Shown here piece after piece: positions 28,025-35,448 of a stretch of DNA of 64,000 bases. Position 1 is the stretch's first letter. Each line of letters begins with the position of its first letter. The DNA lies in assembly GCA_028280945.1 (NCBI GenBank), contig JANQKV010000020.1:20698-84697 (forward strand). Reading direction: 5' to 3'. This stretch comes from Opitutaceae bacterium (GTDB lineage: Bacteria > Verrucomicrobiota > Verrucomicrobiia > Opitutales > Opitutaceae). Made by a program: the position numbers and the translations under genes. A model generated the notes under the pieces. That model was given only the letters and a program-made list of their open reading frames with translations, did not search any database and had not been told where the DNA came from.

Positions 28025-28903
28025 ATGTCCGATACCGAACTTGCCAATCAGTGGGACTCCGTCAGGACGTCCTTTTCGACTTCCATCATGGTCGATACCG
28101 CGCTCTCGAGTCTGGCCGAAAACCTGGATGGACCGGAATGGCCGGGAGCTGGGAAAAAAGACACCCCGGCTGACTACATCGATCTGCCGTTCGCCGATGC
28201 GGTGGAATTGCTCAAGGGCCGGGGTTATCCTGACACCGCGATGGAGCAGTTGATTGAGATTTTGCGCGAAACGTCAGCTTTCGATGATCCGTTTGGTGAC
28301 ATGGTCGAACACAGCGCGGCGGCAGCGGAGGCGGAGAATCCCGTTCTCGATAATCTCAGGAAACTTGGGATTCCCGCGGACTTCCCGATCGCCCTCAGCA
28401 ATCTCTCGAAAGATGCCAAGGAGTTCTGCGAGTTGGAAAAACTGTCCACCCTGGCCGAATTCGCTGTCTTCGCCCAAGGCATGTCGCAGAACGTGATTGT
28501 TGGCGGAGATTTCAAGACGCTCCTGAACGCACTTTCCCACATCGACGAGCAAGCCATTGCCCAATTCCTGCCTTTTCGCCCGGGGATGAAGGGACTGCAC
28601 CTGGTCGAGGGCATCGGTGGCATTGCCCGCAGTTTGCGCTCAATTGAGCAAGACAAGCTGAAGTCGGGTGGGGAGCCGAGCATCGAAACCGCCGCCGCCG
28701 TGGGTAAGTTGGCCAAGCACTTTTCGGACGATCTGGAGGCAATCAAGTCGCGGGTCGCAGCCGGAGGCGAACCCTCTCGTGAAGTGATGGTCCTGCAGAA
28801 TCCGACCATCGAACCGATCGTCGAGCGCCTTTTGGCAGAGCACCTGCCCCAGCGCCCCCCAGCTAAGAAAACCGGTTGGCTCGGGCGCCTGTTTGGGCGA
28901 TAA
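28025..28903 (+). CDS. uncharacterised protein in the ParA operon
   Basis: A 292-residue, mostly helical, acidic protein without signal peptide or recognisable domain. The middle holds two regularly spaced helical segments (LSNLSKDAKEFCELEKL and FKTLLNALSHIDEQAIAQFL). The end is a proline stretch followed by KKTGWLGRLFGR, a short basic amphipathic tail that could contact membrane or a partner. It begins 15 bases after the ParA stop and ends 9 bases before the coiled-coil gene. A role as adaptor or cargo of the ParA ATPase is inference from position only. Confidence 0.75.
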   Translation: MSDTELANQWDSVRTSFSTSIMVDTALSSLAENLDGPEWPGAGKKDTPADYIDLPFADAVELLKGRGYPDTAMEQLIEILRETSAFDDPFGDMVEHSAAAAEAENPVLDNLRKLGIPADFPIALSNLSKDAKEFCELEKLSTLAEFAVFAQGMSQNVIVGGDFKTLLNALSHIDEQAIAQFLPFRPGMKGLHLVEGIGGIARSLRSIEQDKLKSGGEPSIETAAAVGKLAKHFSDDLEAIKSRVAAGGEPSREVMVLQNPTIEPIVERLLAEHLPQRPPAKKTGWLGRLFGR

Positions 28904-28912
28904 TACTCCGTT

Positions 28913-29614
28913 ATGGGTGAACCTTTGCCGCCGCCGCCCGGATATTCGGGCAAAATGAAATTTCCCGGTCGACCGACGGGAAAGACGCTGAGTCTGCGCC
29001 GGCGCACCCGATCGCCCCTGCAACAGTCGACCGAGGTGGCGGAAACGCGGGAAAAGATCAAATCGATCGTCGCCGCCACCCGAGCTCCCTGGGGTGAGTC
29101 GGAAACGACCATTACCTCGGACAAAGCGGTGGAGCTGGAGAAATCCCTGCGGGAGCTGGAAGCTCGGTTGGAGGAAAGGGAACGCGCCTGCGAGGACTTG
29201 GAAGTCAGATTTGCCGATAAAGAACGGGAACTGGCCGAGGCCGAGGCACTGCTCGCGGCCCGCGAGCGGGTTTTGGAAGCGACCCGGAACGCCACTCCGT
29301 CACGCGAAACCTTCTCCACGGAGGAGAAAGAGGCTTTGGAGAAGCTCAAAGAGGAGCTCGAGCGTCAGGAGGAATCCATCAAGGAGCAACGAGCGGGTAT
29401 CAAAGAGCGCGAGGTCTTCCTGGAGGAGAGTGAAATGAAACTTTTCGAAAAGGTGCAGGAACAGCAGGAAAAGGAAACAGAACTGGAGCAAAAGGCGGAG
29501 GACCTGGGGCTGAGGGAAAAACGATTGAGGGAAAAAGAGGCGCAGTTCGATCCGGCCCTTGCGGCTGAAATTGAGGAAGAAAAGTCGAAGGAATACGACG
29601 AATTCACCCAATGA
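28913..29614 (+). CDS. long coiled-coil protein in the ParA operon
   Basis: A 233-residue soluble protein. The N-terminal 60 residues are Pro/Gly- and Arg-rich (PPPPGYSGKMKFPGRPTGK, then LRRRTRS). From about residue 70 nearly the whole chain is charged heptad-like sequence (LEKSLRELEARLEERERAC, EEKEALEKLKEELERQEES), broken once near 130 by NATPSRET. Such proteins act as spacers, scaffolds or filaments. ParA-type systems often have coiled-coil partners with a short basic N-terminus that triggers ATP hydrolysis, and the Arg/Lys-rich start here fits that idea, but it is only a hypothesis. It is the last gene of the three-gene set. Confidence 0.75.
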   Translation: MGEPLPPPPGYSGKMKFPGRPTGKTLSLRRRTRSPLQQSTEVAETREKIKSIVAATRAPWGESETTITSDKAVELEKSLRELEARLEERERACEDLEVRFADKERELAEAEALLAARERVLEATRNATPSRETFSTEEKEALEKLKEELERQEESIKEQRAGIKEREVFLEESEMKLFEKVQEQQEKETELEQKAEDLGLREKRLREKEAQFDPALAAEIEEEKSKEYDEFTQ

Positions 29615-29722
29615 TCCCATGTTCCCAGGGGATCGCAGCCCGCACCTTGGCAAAGAAAGGGCTGGCCTTGTGGAAATTCACGGCAACTTTAGCCCCGATC
29701 CGTGTCTCTTAAGAACGTGTCC

Positions 29723-31015
29723 ATGACCGCAATTCGTTTTCCCCGTCTTTTCTCAATTCTCGCCACCACCTTTTTGGTGACCCCGGTTTGGGCTCAGGAG
29801 GCACCTGAAGAACCTGATGCGGCGGCCAAAGCAGCCGTTGAGGCCCAGGGATTTCGTTTGCCGCCTCAGCTTCGGCAAATCGCCTACCGCGATGCCAATC
29901 CGTGGGTTCTGCACACCAACGTCCGGGTGGGGGAAGGTGATTCCAATGTGACCTTTGGTGGTTTGGGGGCGATTCCTTTCCGCAACGACGTTCCGGGGGC
30001 GGATCAGGTGGATGCGCCGTTGCGCGTCTATGATGATGGCGCGGTGGGGCTTGATGAGCCCCGCGCTGATGAACTCGACGCGGATGGCAACCAAACTTCG
30101 ACTCCGGGCGGGACCTACGATGTGTTCGATGACGACGGCAATCTGCTGGGAACATTCGTGTCCTACACCCCGGGCCTGACCCGAAACTGGGCCTACCAAA
30201 ACGAAGAGCAGGCGGGCGACGGCACGATCTCCCTCAACCAGTTTTCGACGCAGTCGACCGGTGCCGCATTTCAACGTGAAGCCGAAAGCAGCGGCATAGG
30301 ATTTGAAATGGCCGTATCCCGGCGGATCATGAAGCTCGGTCGCAAGGCGGAGTTGAACTTCTCGGCTGCAGTCGGGCTTTCGGATTTCAGTGCTTCCACC
30401 AGCTCGACCATCACAGCCGACCTGGTGCAACTGACGGATGTGTACCAGATTTCTGGTGACATTCCGGACGCCCCGTTCCAGGGGCCCTCGATTGTCGACC
30501 TGACGATCAATGGCCCGGATGGCAACCCCGTGGCCATCGGTGATCTCGAAACCACCGTGCCGCTGCAACAGATTACCCCGGACCGGCGCTTCACGACCGT
30601 ACCGGACGGAGCCACGGTGCTGGGGTCGTGGGCCATAGACGGTGCTTACTACTCTTTCCGGCTGGGCCCCGAAGTTCGAGGACATGTGACGGAACGCATT
30701 GCTTTTTCCGCCGGCGCGGGACTGCTCGGTGCGGTGATCGGCAGCGACTTCTCGGTTAGCGAGGCACTGGTCTTGGAGGACTATCTCACATCCGGCACGG
30801 TGGGGATCCAGGCCACGGATTCCATGACGGAGCTGGTGCTCGGCTATTACGCCGAAGCTTCCATTGAGTATTGGCTTACCCAGCGCACCGGTCTGTTCCT
30901 CGGTGCGGTGCTCGAGTCGATCGATGATTTCAACCAACAGTTTGGCGGGCGGACCGCCTCCGTCATGTTGGGTGAGGCACTGGTCGTGCGATTTGGCATC
31001 GTGCACCGGTTCTGA
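29723..31015 (+). CDS. outer-membrane beta-barrel protein
   Basis: A 430-residue protein from ATG (MTAIRFPRLF) with a signal peptide ending at VWAQ near residue 25. A possible GTG start 7 codons earlier is less likely. The chain has many alternating polar/hydrophobic strands (GIGFEMAVSRRI, AELNFSAAVGLSDFSA, YSFRLGPEVRGHVTERIAFSAGAGLLGAVIG, LGYYAEASIEYWL) and ends with phenylalanine (RFGIVHRF), the usual BAM-recognition end of barrels. The N-terminal part also has DxDG-like loops. Substrate or pore function is unknown. It begins 108 bases after the coiled-coil gene, so it may have its own promoter. Confidence 0.72.
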   Translation: MTAIRFPRLFSILATTFLVTPVWAQEAPEEPDAAAKAAVEAQGFRLPPQLRQIAYRDANPWVLHTNVRVGEGDSNVTFGGLGAIPFRNDVPGADQVDAPLRVYDDGAVGLDEPRADELDADGNQTSTPGGTYDVFDDDGNLLGTFVSYTPGLTRNWAYQNEEQAGDGTISLNQFSTQSTGAAFQREAESSGIGFEMAVSRRIMKLGRKAELNFSAAVGLSDFSASTSSTITADLVQLTDVYQISGDIPDAPFQGPSIVDLTINGPDGNPVAIGDLETTVPLQQITPDRRFTTVPDGATVLGSWAIDGAYYSFRLGPEVRGHVTERIAFSAGAGLLGAVIGSDFSVSEALVLEDYLTSGTVGIQATDSMTELVLGYYAEASIEYWLTQRTGLFLGAVLESIDDFNQQFGGRTASVMLGEALVVRFGIVHRF

Positions 31016-31042
31016 TCCTGCCACTCACGGAATCAGGCGGTC

Positions 31043-32779
31043 TCAGTCGGAGTTGGTCAAATCGGCCAACACATTTTCGACACTGCGAAGTTGCGCGAGC
31101 GGCCAGAGGCGGTTCAAACGGGTGATCACCTGCTGAATCAACCCGTCAGGACAACTCGCTCCACCGGTGAGCAGGATGCGTTTGGGCGAAACATCGTTGG
31201 GCCACAAGCGTCTTACCTCGGTAGTGCCACCTCGCTTGGGGTCGTGGGCCGGGAATACAAAATGCTGGCTTTCGTCCCGCGAGAGAATGTCTCGTTCGCT
31301 CTGAATAAAGAAGGCCTGCTCCGCCAGTTTCTCGGCGCATAGACGATAGAGCTGGTAGGTGTTGGAAGAGTTTTTTCCGCCGATGACAAACGCGGCGTCC
31401 AGCGGACTGGCGAGGGCGCGGCCCAAGGCATCCTGGTTGACCTGGGTGGCATAACAAAGGGTGTCGCGGCGGCCGCCACCCCCCACTCGTTCGGCGCCGG
31501 ATTCCCCGTACTTTTCCACAAACGCGTTTCGCAACCGATCGGTAATCGCGAGAGTTTCGTTCATCAGCAGGGTCGTTTGGTTGACCACGGCGACCCTTTG
31601 CAGATCGCGTTCCACATCAAAGTCCGGGGTGTGCTTGCCTTCGAAATCAGAAAAGAACCGCCGCCGTTCAATCGAGTTGCTGCTGGTGATGACTCGGGCC
31701 AGTTTTTCGCCTTCGGCCAGATTACGGACAATGACCGCAGGGGCATAACGGCGGGTGTTTGAGTAGGTCGCCTTGGTCTCTTCATGCTCGGCTTTGCCGT
31801 GGATGATAACGGTGTAGCCCTCGCGGCCATAACTCCGCGCCGCCTTCCAGACCTTTTCCACCAGCATGCAGGTGGCATCATGAGCGAACACCTCAATGCC
31901 CTTTCGAACGAGGCGGGCCTTGTCCTCATTGGTCGCGCCGAACGCGGGGATGATCACAATGTCATCCGAGGTAAGCGTGTCCCAAATGAGCACCTCATGG
32001 GTCGCGCCGGTCGCCGGTCGACCCTCAATCGTAAAGGGCACGCCTTTGTCCGATTGCAGATAACGCAGTCCGCGTCGCCACAGGTCTTCGTTCACGAAGG
32101 GGTTGTGGATCAATTCGGAGAGCATAAACACCCGGCGGCCAGGATTGGCCGCGAGCGTCTCATACGCGCGTTCGATCGCATTCTTCACCCCCAGGCAAAA
32201 CCCGAAGTGACTGGGAATGATGTATTCTACTGAACCAAAATCCAAGGTGACGGGATCGGTGGCACTTCGTTCGTTGCGCCGAGCCAGGGCTTTGATTGCG
32301 GCGCAAAGCTTCGACTGGTAGAGACCGCTTGAGACCTGATCGTTTGCGTAGATGGCTGGGTTTCGTTCCTTCTCCGGCCGAAACTTGTAGATGAAATCGT
32401 TTTCGCCCAGATGCAGGTAAGGGATCTGGACAATCTCGCTTCCGATGGCCTCAAGCACTGCTGACAACCAGGGTGAAACCCGGCGTTCGCCTGACTCGAG
32501 TTGTTCCATGGCGTAGAACCGAATCTCCCGGTCGGATGTCGCAGGGTGCACTTGAACGGCCGAAATCCGGAGCACTCCGTCGTGAGCGGGGTGGGGAGTT
32601 TCCTTCAGTGCTCGCAAAGCGGAATGCTCGGGAAACGCCGAAGTCAGGCGCTCTTGCACCATGGCCTCATCGGCACCCACAAAAGCCAAACCCACCTGGT
32701 TGCCCAGCTGACGAACGGCCAATCGATTGTGTTGATCAAAGGCCAGGATAACCGGTGTAACTGAGGTTGTCACGATCAT
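31043..32779 (-). CDS. ispH: 4-hydroxy-3-methylbut-2-enyl diphosphate reductase with extra N-terminal region
   Basis: A 578-residue protein carrying the last enzyme of the MEP isoprenoid pathway, which makes IPP and DMAPP with a 4Fe-4S cluster. The three cluster cysteines lie in GFCLGVKNAIERAYE near residue 195, DATCMLV, and LTGGASCPDG near the C-terminus. HGKAEHEETKATYS and LSELIHNP match the long cyanobacterial/plant-like form, normally about 400 residues. Here about 130 further residues precede that form (from VILAFDQHNRLAVRQLG), and no domain is recognised in them. The ATG is chosen over a TTG six codons upstream that overlaps the DUF5069 stop. Menaquinone genes in the same window also use isoprenoid precursors. 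Confidence 0.87.
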   Translation of the reverse strand: MIVTTSVTPVILAFDQHNRLAVRQLGNQVGLAFVGADEAMVQERLTSAFPEHSALRALKETPHPAHDGVLRISAVQVHPATSDREIRFYAMEQLESGERRVSPWLSAVLEAIGSEIVQIPYLHLGENDFIYKFRPEKERNPAIYANDQVSSGLYQSKLCAAIKALARRNERSATDPVTLDFGSVEYIIPSHFGFCLGVKNAIERAYETLAANPGRRVFMLSELIHNPFVNEDLWRRGLRYLQSDKGVPFTIEGRPATGATHEVLIWDTLTSDDIVIIPAFGATNEDKARLVRKGIEVFAHDATCMLVEKVWKAARSYGREGYTVIIHGKAEHEETKATYSNTRRYAPAVIVRNLAEGEKLARVITSSNSIERRRFFSDFEGKHTPDFDVERDLQRVAVVNQTTLLMNETLAITDRLRNAFVEKYGESGAERVGGGGRRDTLCYATQVNQDALGRALASPLDAAFVIGGKNSSNTYQLYRLCAEKLAEQAFFIQSERDILSRDESQHFVFPAHDPKRGGTTEVRRLWPNDVSPKRILLTGGASCPDGLIQQVITRLNRLWPLAQLRSVENVLADLTNSD

Positions 32780-32793
32780 GGCGGATTGGGCGG

Positions 32794-33246
32794 TCAACCG
32801 CGACCGCCGAAGGACACGAAGTCGTCGAGTTCAAGCCGATCGAAGGTTGTCACAATATCCATGCGGTCCGGCGCCAACTGCGTAATTTGCTCGGAGAAAT
32901 TGGCGTGTCGACCCGCGTCGCCGGGCGCGACTCCTTGCAGCCACTCCGACCAGGCCTGGATCTCATGGGGTGAGCGCGATGGACTCATCGACTCGTGTAT
33001 CCACGCGAGCATTTCAGAATCCGATTTGCCGGTCTTCACGGCCTCGAGCAGATCGTCGGAAGAAATGCCCACAAATCCCAACAAACGAAGATCCAGCGGG
33101 CAGGGGTAGATGTAATCCCCCTGCTTGCCCGCGGCAAACGCCCGGGCTTTATCCAGCAGTCTCGGCAGGTGTACAAACCCGCCCAGCCGCGTTCTCGGAC
33201 TGCGGGGAGGATGAGCGGTCAGGTCGGGTTCACGGTAGCTGATCAT
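32794..33246 (-). CDS. DUF5069 domain protein
   Basis: A 150-residue cytoplasmic protein matching the DUF5069 pattern common in Verrucomicrobiota and Planctomycetota: PRSPRTRLGGFVHLPRLLDKAR at the start, YIYPCPLDLRLLGFVGIS in the middle, and a C-terminal helical part. Its biochemical role is unknown. It ends 14 bases before the ispH ATG, so it is probably cotranscribed with ispH. The ATG giving MISYREPDL follows a 102-base gap from the AlkC-like gene that contains a 7-bp hairpin. Confidence 0.8.
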   Translation of the reverse strand: MISYREPDLTAHPPRSPRTRLGGFVHLPRLLDKARAFAAGKQGDYIYPCPLDLRLLGFVGISSDDLLEAVKTGKSDSEMLAWIHESMSPSRSPHEIQAWSEWLQGVAPGDAGRHANFSEQITQLAPDRMDIVTTFDRLELDDFVSFGGRG

Positions 33247-33263
33247 GAGTGACTAGCGTCTTC

Positions 33264-33280
33264 CGAGGCATGTTGCCTCG
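33264..33280. other. 7-bp perfect hairpin between alkC-like and DUF5069 genes
   Basis: CGAGGCA and TGCCTCG flank a 3-base loop (TGT). Neither strand has a T tract after it, so it is not a standard intrinsic terminator. It could be an attenuating or transcript-stabilising structure between two parts of the alaS-to-ispH gene run. Confidence 0.3.
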
Positions 33281-33348
33281 TCAACTCCGTCATCCGTCGC
33301 GCCGGCACTTCACGGGAACGCATAATCCCCCCGGTGGTGGCTGCCGGT

Positions 33349-34455
33349 TTAGTTTGACAGGTCGAAACCTGCCTCGGCGACCCGCTGGCCGTTGACCTGT
33401 ATTTCCACCTTGTGATGCCCCGCGTAGTGCTTGCGCGTGCTGAAGTCTTTGATCGTTTGCCGTTTGGCGAGCGACAAGCTCTCGCGGCCGGCGAGAGACA
33501 CGCGTTTCCATTTAAAGACTTTGGGCTGCGTGCGTCCCGAGGCTTTCACGTAGTGAACGATGTAGTCGATCATGAGATCCTGAGTGGCCTTAGAGGATGA
33601 CTTCAACTGAAGCTCAAGCTGGATGGTGTCACCGAATAGGATGTGAGCCGGTGAGACCGAGAAGCTGATCTCAGCAAGTTCGGCGGGTTTGCCCACTCCC
33701 ATCAGGTCCAAAGCCCGTGGGTTGCCTTGTTTGATCAGGGTGCGCAGGCCTTGTTTCACGATCCAGGAGGTGCGGGGAGAGCTGCGATCCCACCCGGTCA
33801 CTAAATCCAATACATACTCGGAGTGATCCTTGGTGATGTCGTTGAGGTGATTGGCGACCGACTTGCGCACATAGATGGCAGGATCGTCGCGCAAGTTGGA
33901 GAGGATTTGCCGCGTGGGGGATGGATCCTTGATCAAAAGATCCAAACGTTTTCCCCATGGGAGCCGAGGCCGCGCCCCTTCACTCGCCAATCGCCGCACG
34001 TGCTCGTTATCGTGTTGTGTCCATTCCTCCATGGCCGAGAGGGTTTGCTCCGGGTAGCGGAGGATGAACTCACGAATCGCGAACTCAGCCGAACCGAACT
34101 GAGTGAGGTGGGCCAAGGCGGGCAGGGAGATTTCAGGGTGGGCCGTGCCAAACTGCCCAACAAAATCCGAATACCAACAACCAATAAGCCCGTTCTCCAG
34201 AGGCTCCGCCATCTCACACAATACCTCCAGTTGGGCGGGGTAGTCGCCTGGCAGGGATGCCTGGGCCGCGCGGGAAGTCTGGCGCAGGCGGTCCATCAAT
34301 TCCCTACCTTCAATTCCTTCGATGGTAAGAGCGAGGAACTGTTTCCGGTCAAATTCCGAGACGTGCTCTTCGAACGAGTCCGCGATGGAATGATACAGGT
34401 CGGCATTAAACCACTCCTTGAAGGTTCCGCCGGTGGATTCCGTGTTGTTGGGCAT
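33349..34455 (-). CDS. AlkC-like DNA glycosylase (HEAT-like repeats plus C-terminal Ig-like domain)
   Basis: A 368-residue protein. Residues about 10-255 form helical HEAT-like repeats of the AlkC/AlkD alkylpurine glycosylases (FDRKQFLALTIEGIEGRELMDR, WTQHDNEHVRRLASEGARPRLPWG, DDPAIYVRKSVANHLNDITKD). The phrase EGARPRLPWGKRL followed by DPSPTRQILSNLRDDP is typical of this family. AlkC excises methylated bases such as 3-methyladenine without flipping them. Residues about 265-368 are beta-rich, as in the immunoglobulin-like domain that some AlkC proteins carry (LQLKSSSKATQDLMIDYIVHYVKASG, then HHKVEIQVNGQRVAEAGFDL). It lies 9 bases downstream of the TPR gene. Confidence 0.8.
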   Translation of the reverse strand: MPNNTESTGGTFKEWFNADLYHSIADSFEEHVSEFDRKQFLALTIEGIEGRELMDRLRQTSRAAQASLPGDYPAQLEVLCEMAEPLENGLIGCWYSDFVGQFGTAHPEISLPALAHLTQFGSAEFAIREFILRYPEQTLSAMEEWTQHDNEHVRRLASEGARPRLPWGKRLDLLIKDPSPTRQILSNLRDDPAIYVRKSVANHLNDITKDHSEYVLDLVTGWDRSSPRTSWIVKQGLRTLIKQGNPRALDLMGVGKPAELAEISFSVSPAHILFGDTIQLELQLKSSSKATQDLMIDYIVHYVKASGRTQPKVFKWKRVSLAGRESLSLAKRQTIKDFSTRKHYAGHHKVEIQVNGQRVAEAGFDLSN

Positions 34456-34464
34456 GGGTTGAAT

Positions 34465-35421
34465 TCAGAGTGACTTGAGCATGCTGGCCAACCGCAACTC
34501 GCGGGAAACGTCCTTGGCCGCACGGGCGTGAGTGAGCGCCAATTGCAAAATCGTTTTTTGGAGTCCCTTGGCGCCAATTTCCTGGGCAAGAACCAGCGCT
34601 TCATCCTCGGCATCCTGATAAGTTTCGTTGAGGTCCTGCTCAGGTCTAGCGTGCAGCAGTTTTGCGCGCAGTAGAGTGAGGACCGCTTCAACGCGTCGAT
34701 CGCCGACGTCTCTGGCCACGCTCGTTCCCGTGCGAATGGACTCGGCAGTGTCCGCCCAGAATCGCAGCGCCATTTGCGCCCGGCCCATGTTCACGAGGAC
34801 ATTGGGCACCTCACTTTGATCCCCCAGCTGCCGGCAAACTTTCAATGCGCTCTGGGCGTGGTTTAAAGCTTCATTGGCGAAACCGAGTTCAAGCAGGCAT
34901 TCGGAGAGATTGTTTTCGGTCCGGGCGACGATTCGTCGATCGCCTGCGTGGTGGGCCAAGCTGAGCACACGCTCGTAATGGTCACGGGCCTTGTCGAATT
35001 TTCCCTGTTCGCTCAGGATGTTGGCAATGCTGGCCAGGGCCCCCGCGGTGGCAGCTGGATCGTCGAGCCGGGATCTGATCTGATAGGCGGCCTGGTATTC
35101 CTTCAGTGCCTCCTCCAGGTTCCCCTCACTCCAATGGATGTTTCCCAAGCTGACACAGGCTCGACTGATGGCGGCATCGTCGTTCGCCCGCCGACCACAT
35201 GCCGCGGCTGCCTGAGCGAGTTCCTTGGCCAAGGCGAAGTTGCCTTGAATGCGCTCAACAATCGAGAGCCGCTCGTTCACCACGCCATGCTCAGCGGATT
35301 GCGCGATGGTCAGTTTTTCCCTTAGCGCAAGCAGTCTGACTCTCGCCTCAGCCGGATCTTGATAGACGAAGCGGTTGGCCTCGTCGAGTCCGGCATGGAA
35401 GTCTGAATCGGATCCCGCCAT
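34465..35421 (-). CDS. tetratricopeptide-repeat protein
   Basis: A 318-residue cytoplasmic protein built of about six TPR-like helical pairs with regular spacing, for example ACVSLGNIHWSEGNLEEALKEY, ALASIANILSEQGKFDKARDHY, TENNLSECLLELGFANEALNH and VLVNMGRAQMALRF. Such arrays mediate protein-protein contacts; no effector domain is attached. It lies between alaS (27-base gap) and the AlkC-like gene (9-base gap), all on the minus strand. The partner is unknown. Confidence 0.8.
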   Translation of the reverse strand: MAGSDSDFHAGLDEANRFVYQDPAEARVRLLALREKLTIAQSAEHGVVNERLSIVERIQGNFALAKELAQAAAACGRRANDDAAISRACVSLGNIHWSEGNLEEALKEYQAAYQIRSRLDDPAATAGALASIANILSEQGKFDKARDHYERVLSLAHHAGDRRIVARTENNLSECLLELGFANEALNHAQSALKVCRQLGDQSEVPNVLVNMGRAQMALRFWADTAESIRTGTSVARDVGDRRVEAVLTLLRAKLLHARPEQDLNETYQDAEDEALVLAQEIGAKGLQKTILQLALTHARAAKDVSRELRLASMLKSL

Positions 35422-35448
35422 TGCGATCTTTGGTTAAAGCAAAAGGGA

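Noticed and set aside
29753..31024. A 423-codon minus-strand open frame opposite the beta-barrel gene.
   Set aside because: The plus-strand frame has a signal peptide and a terminal phenylalanine typical of barrels; the reverse translation has no plausible fold.
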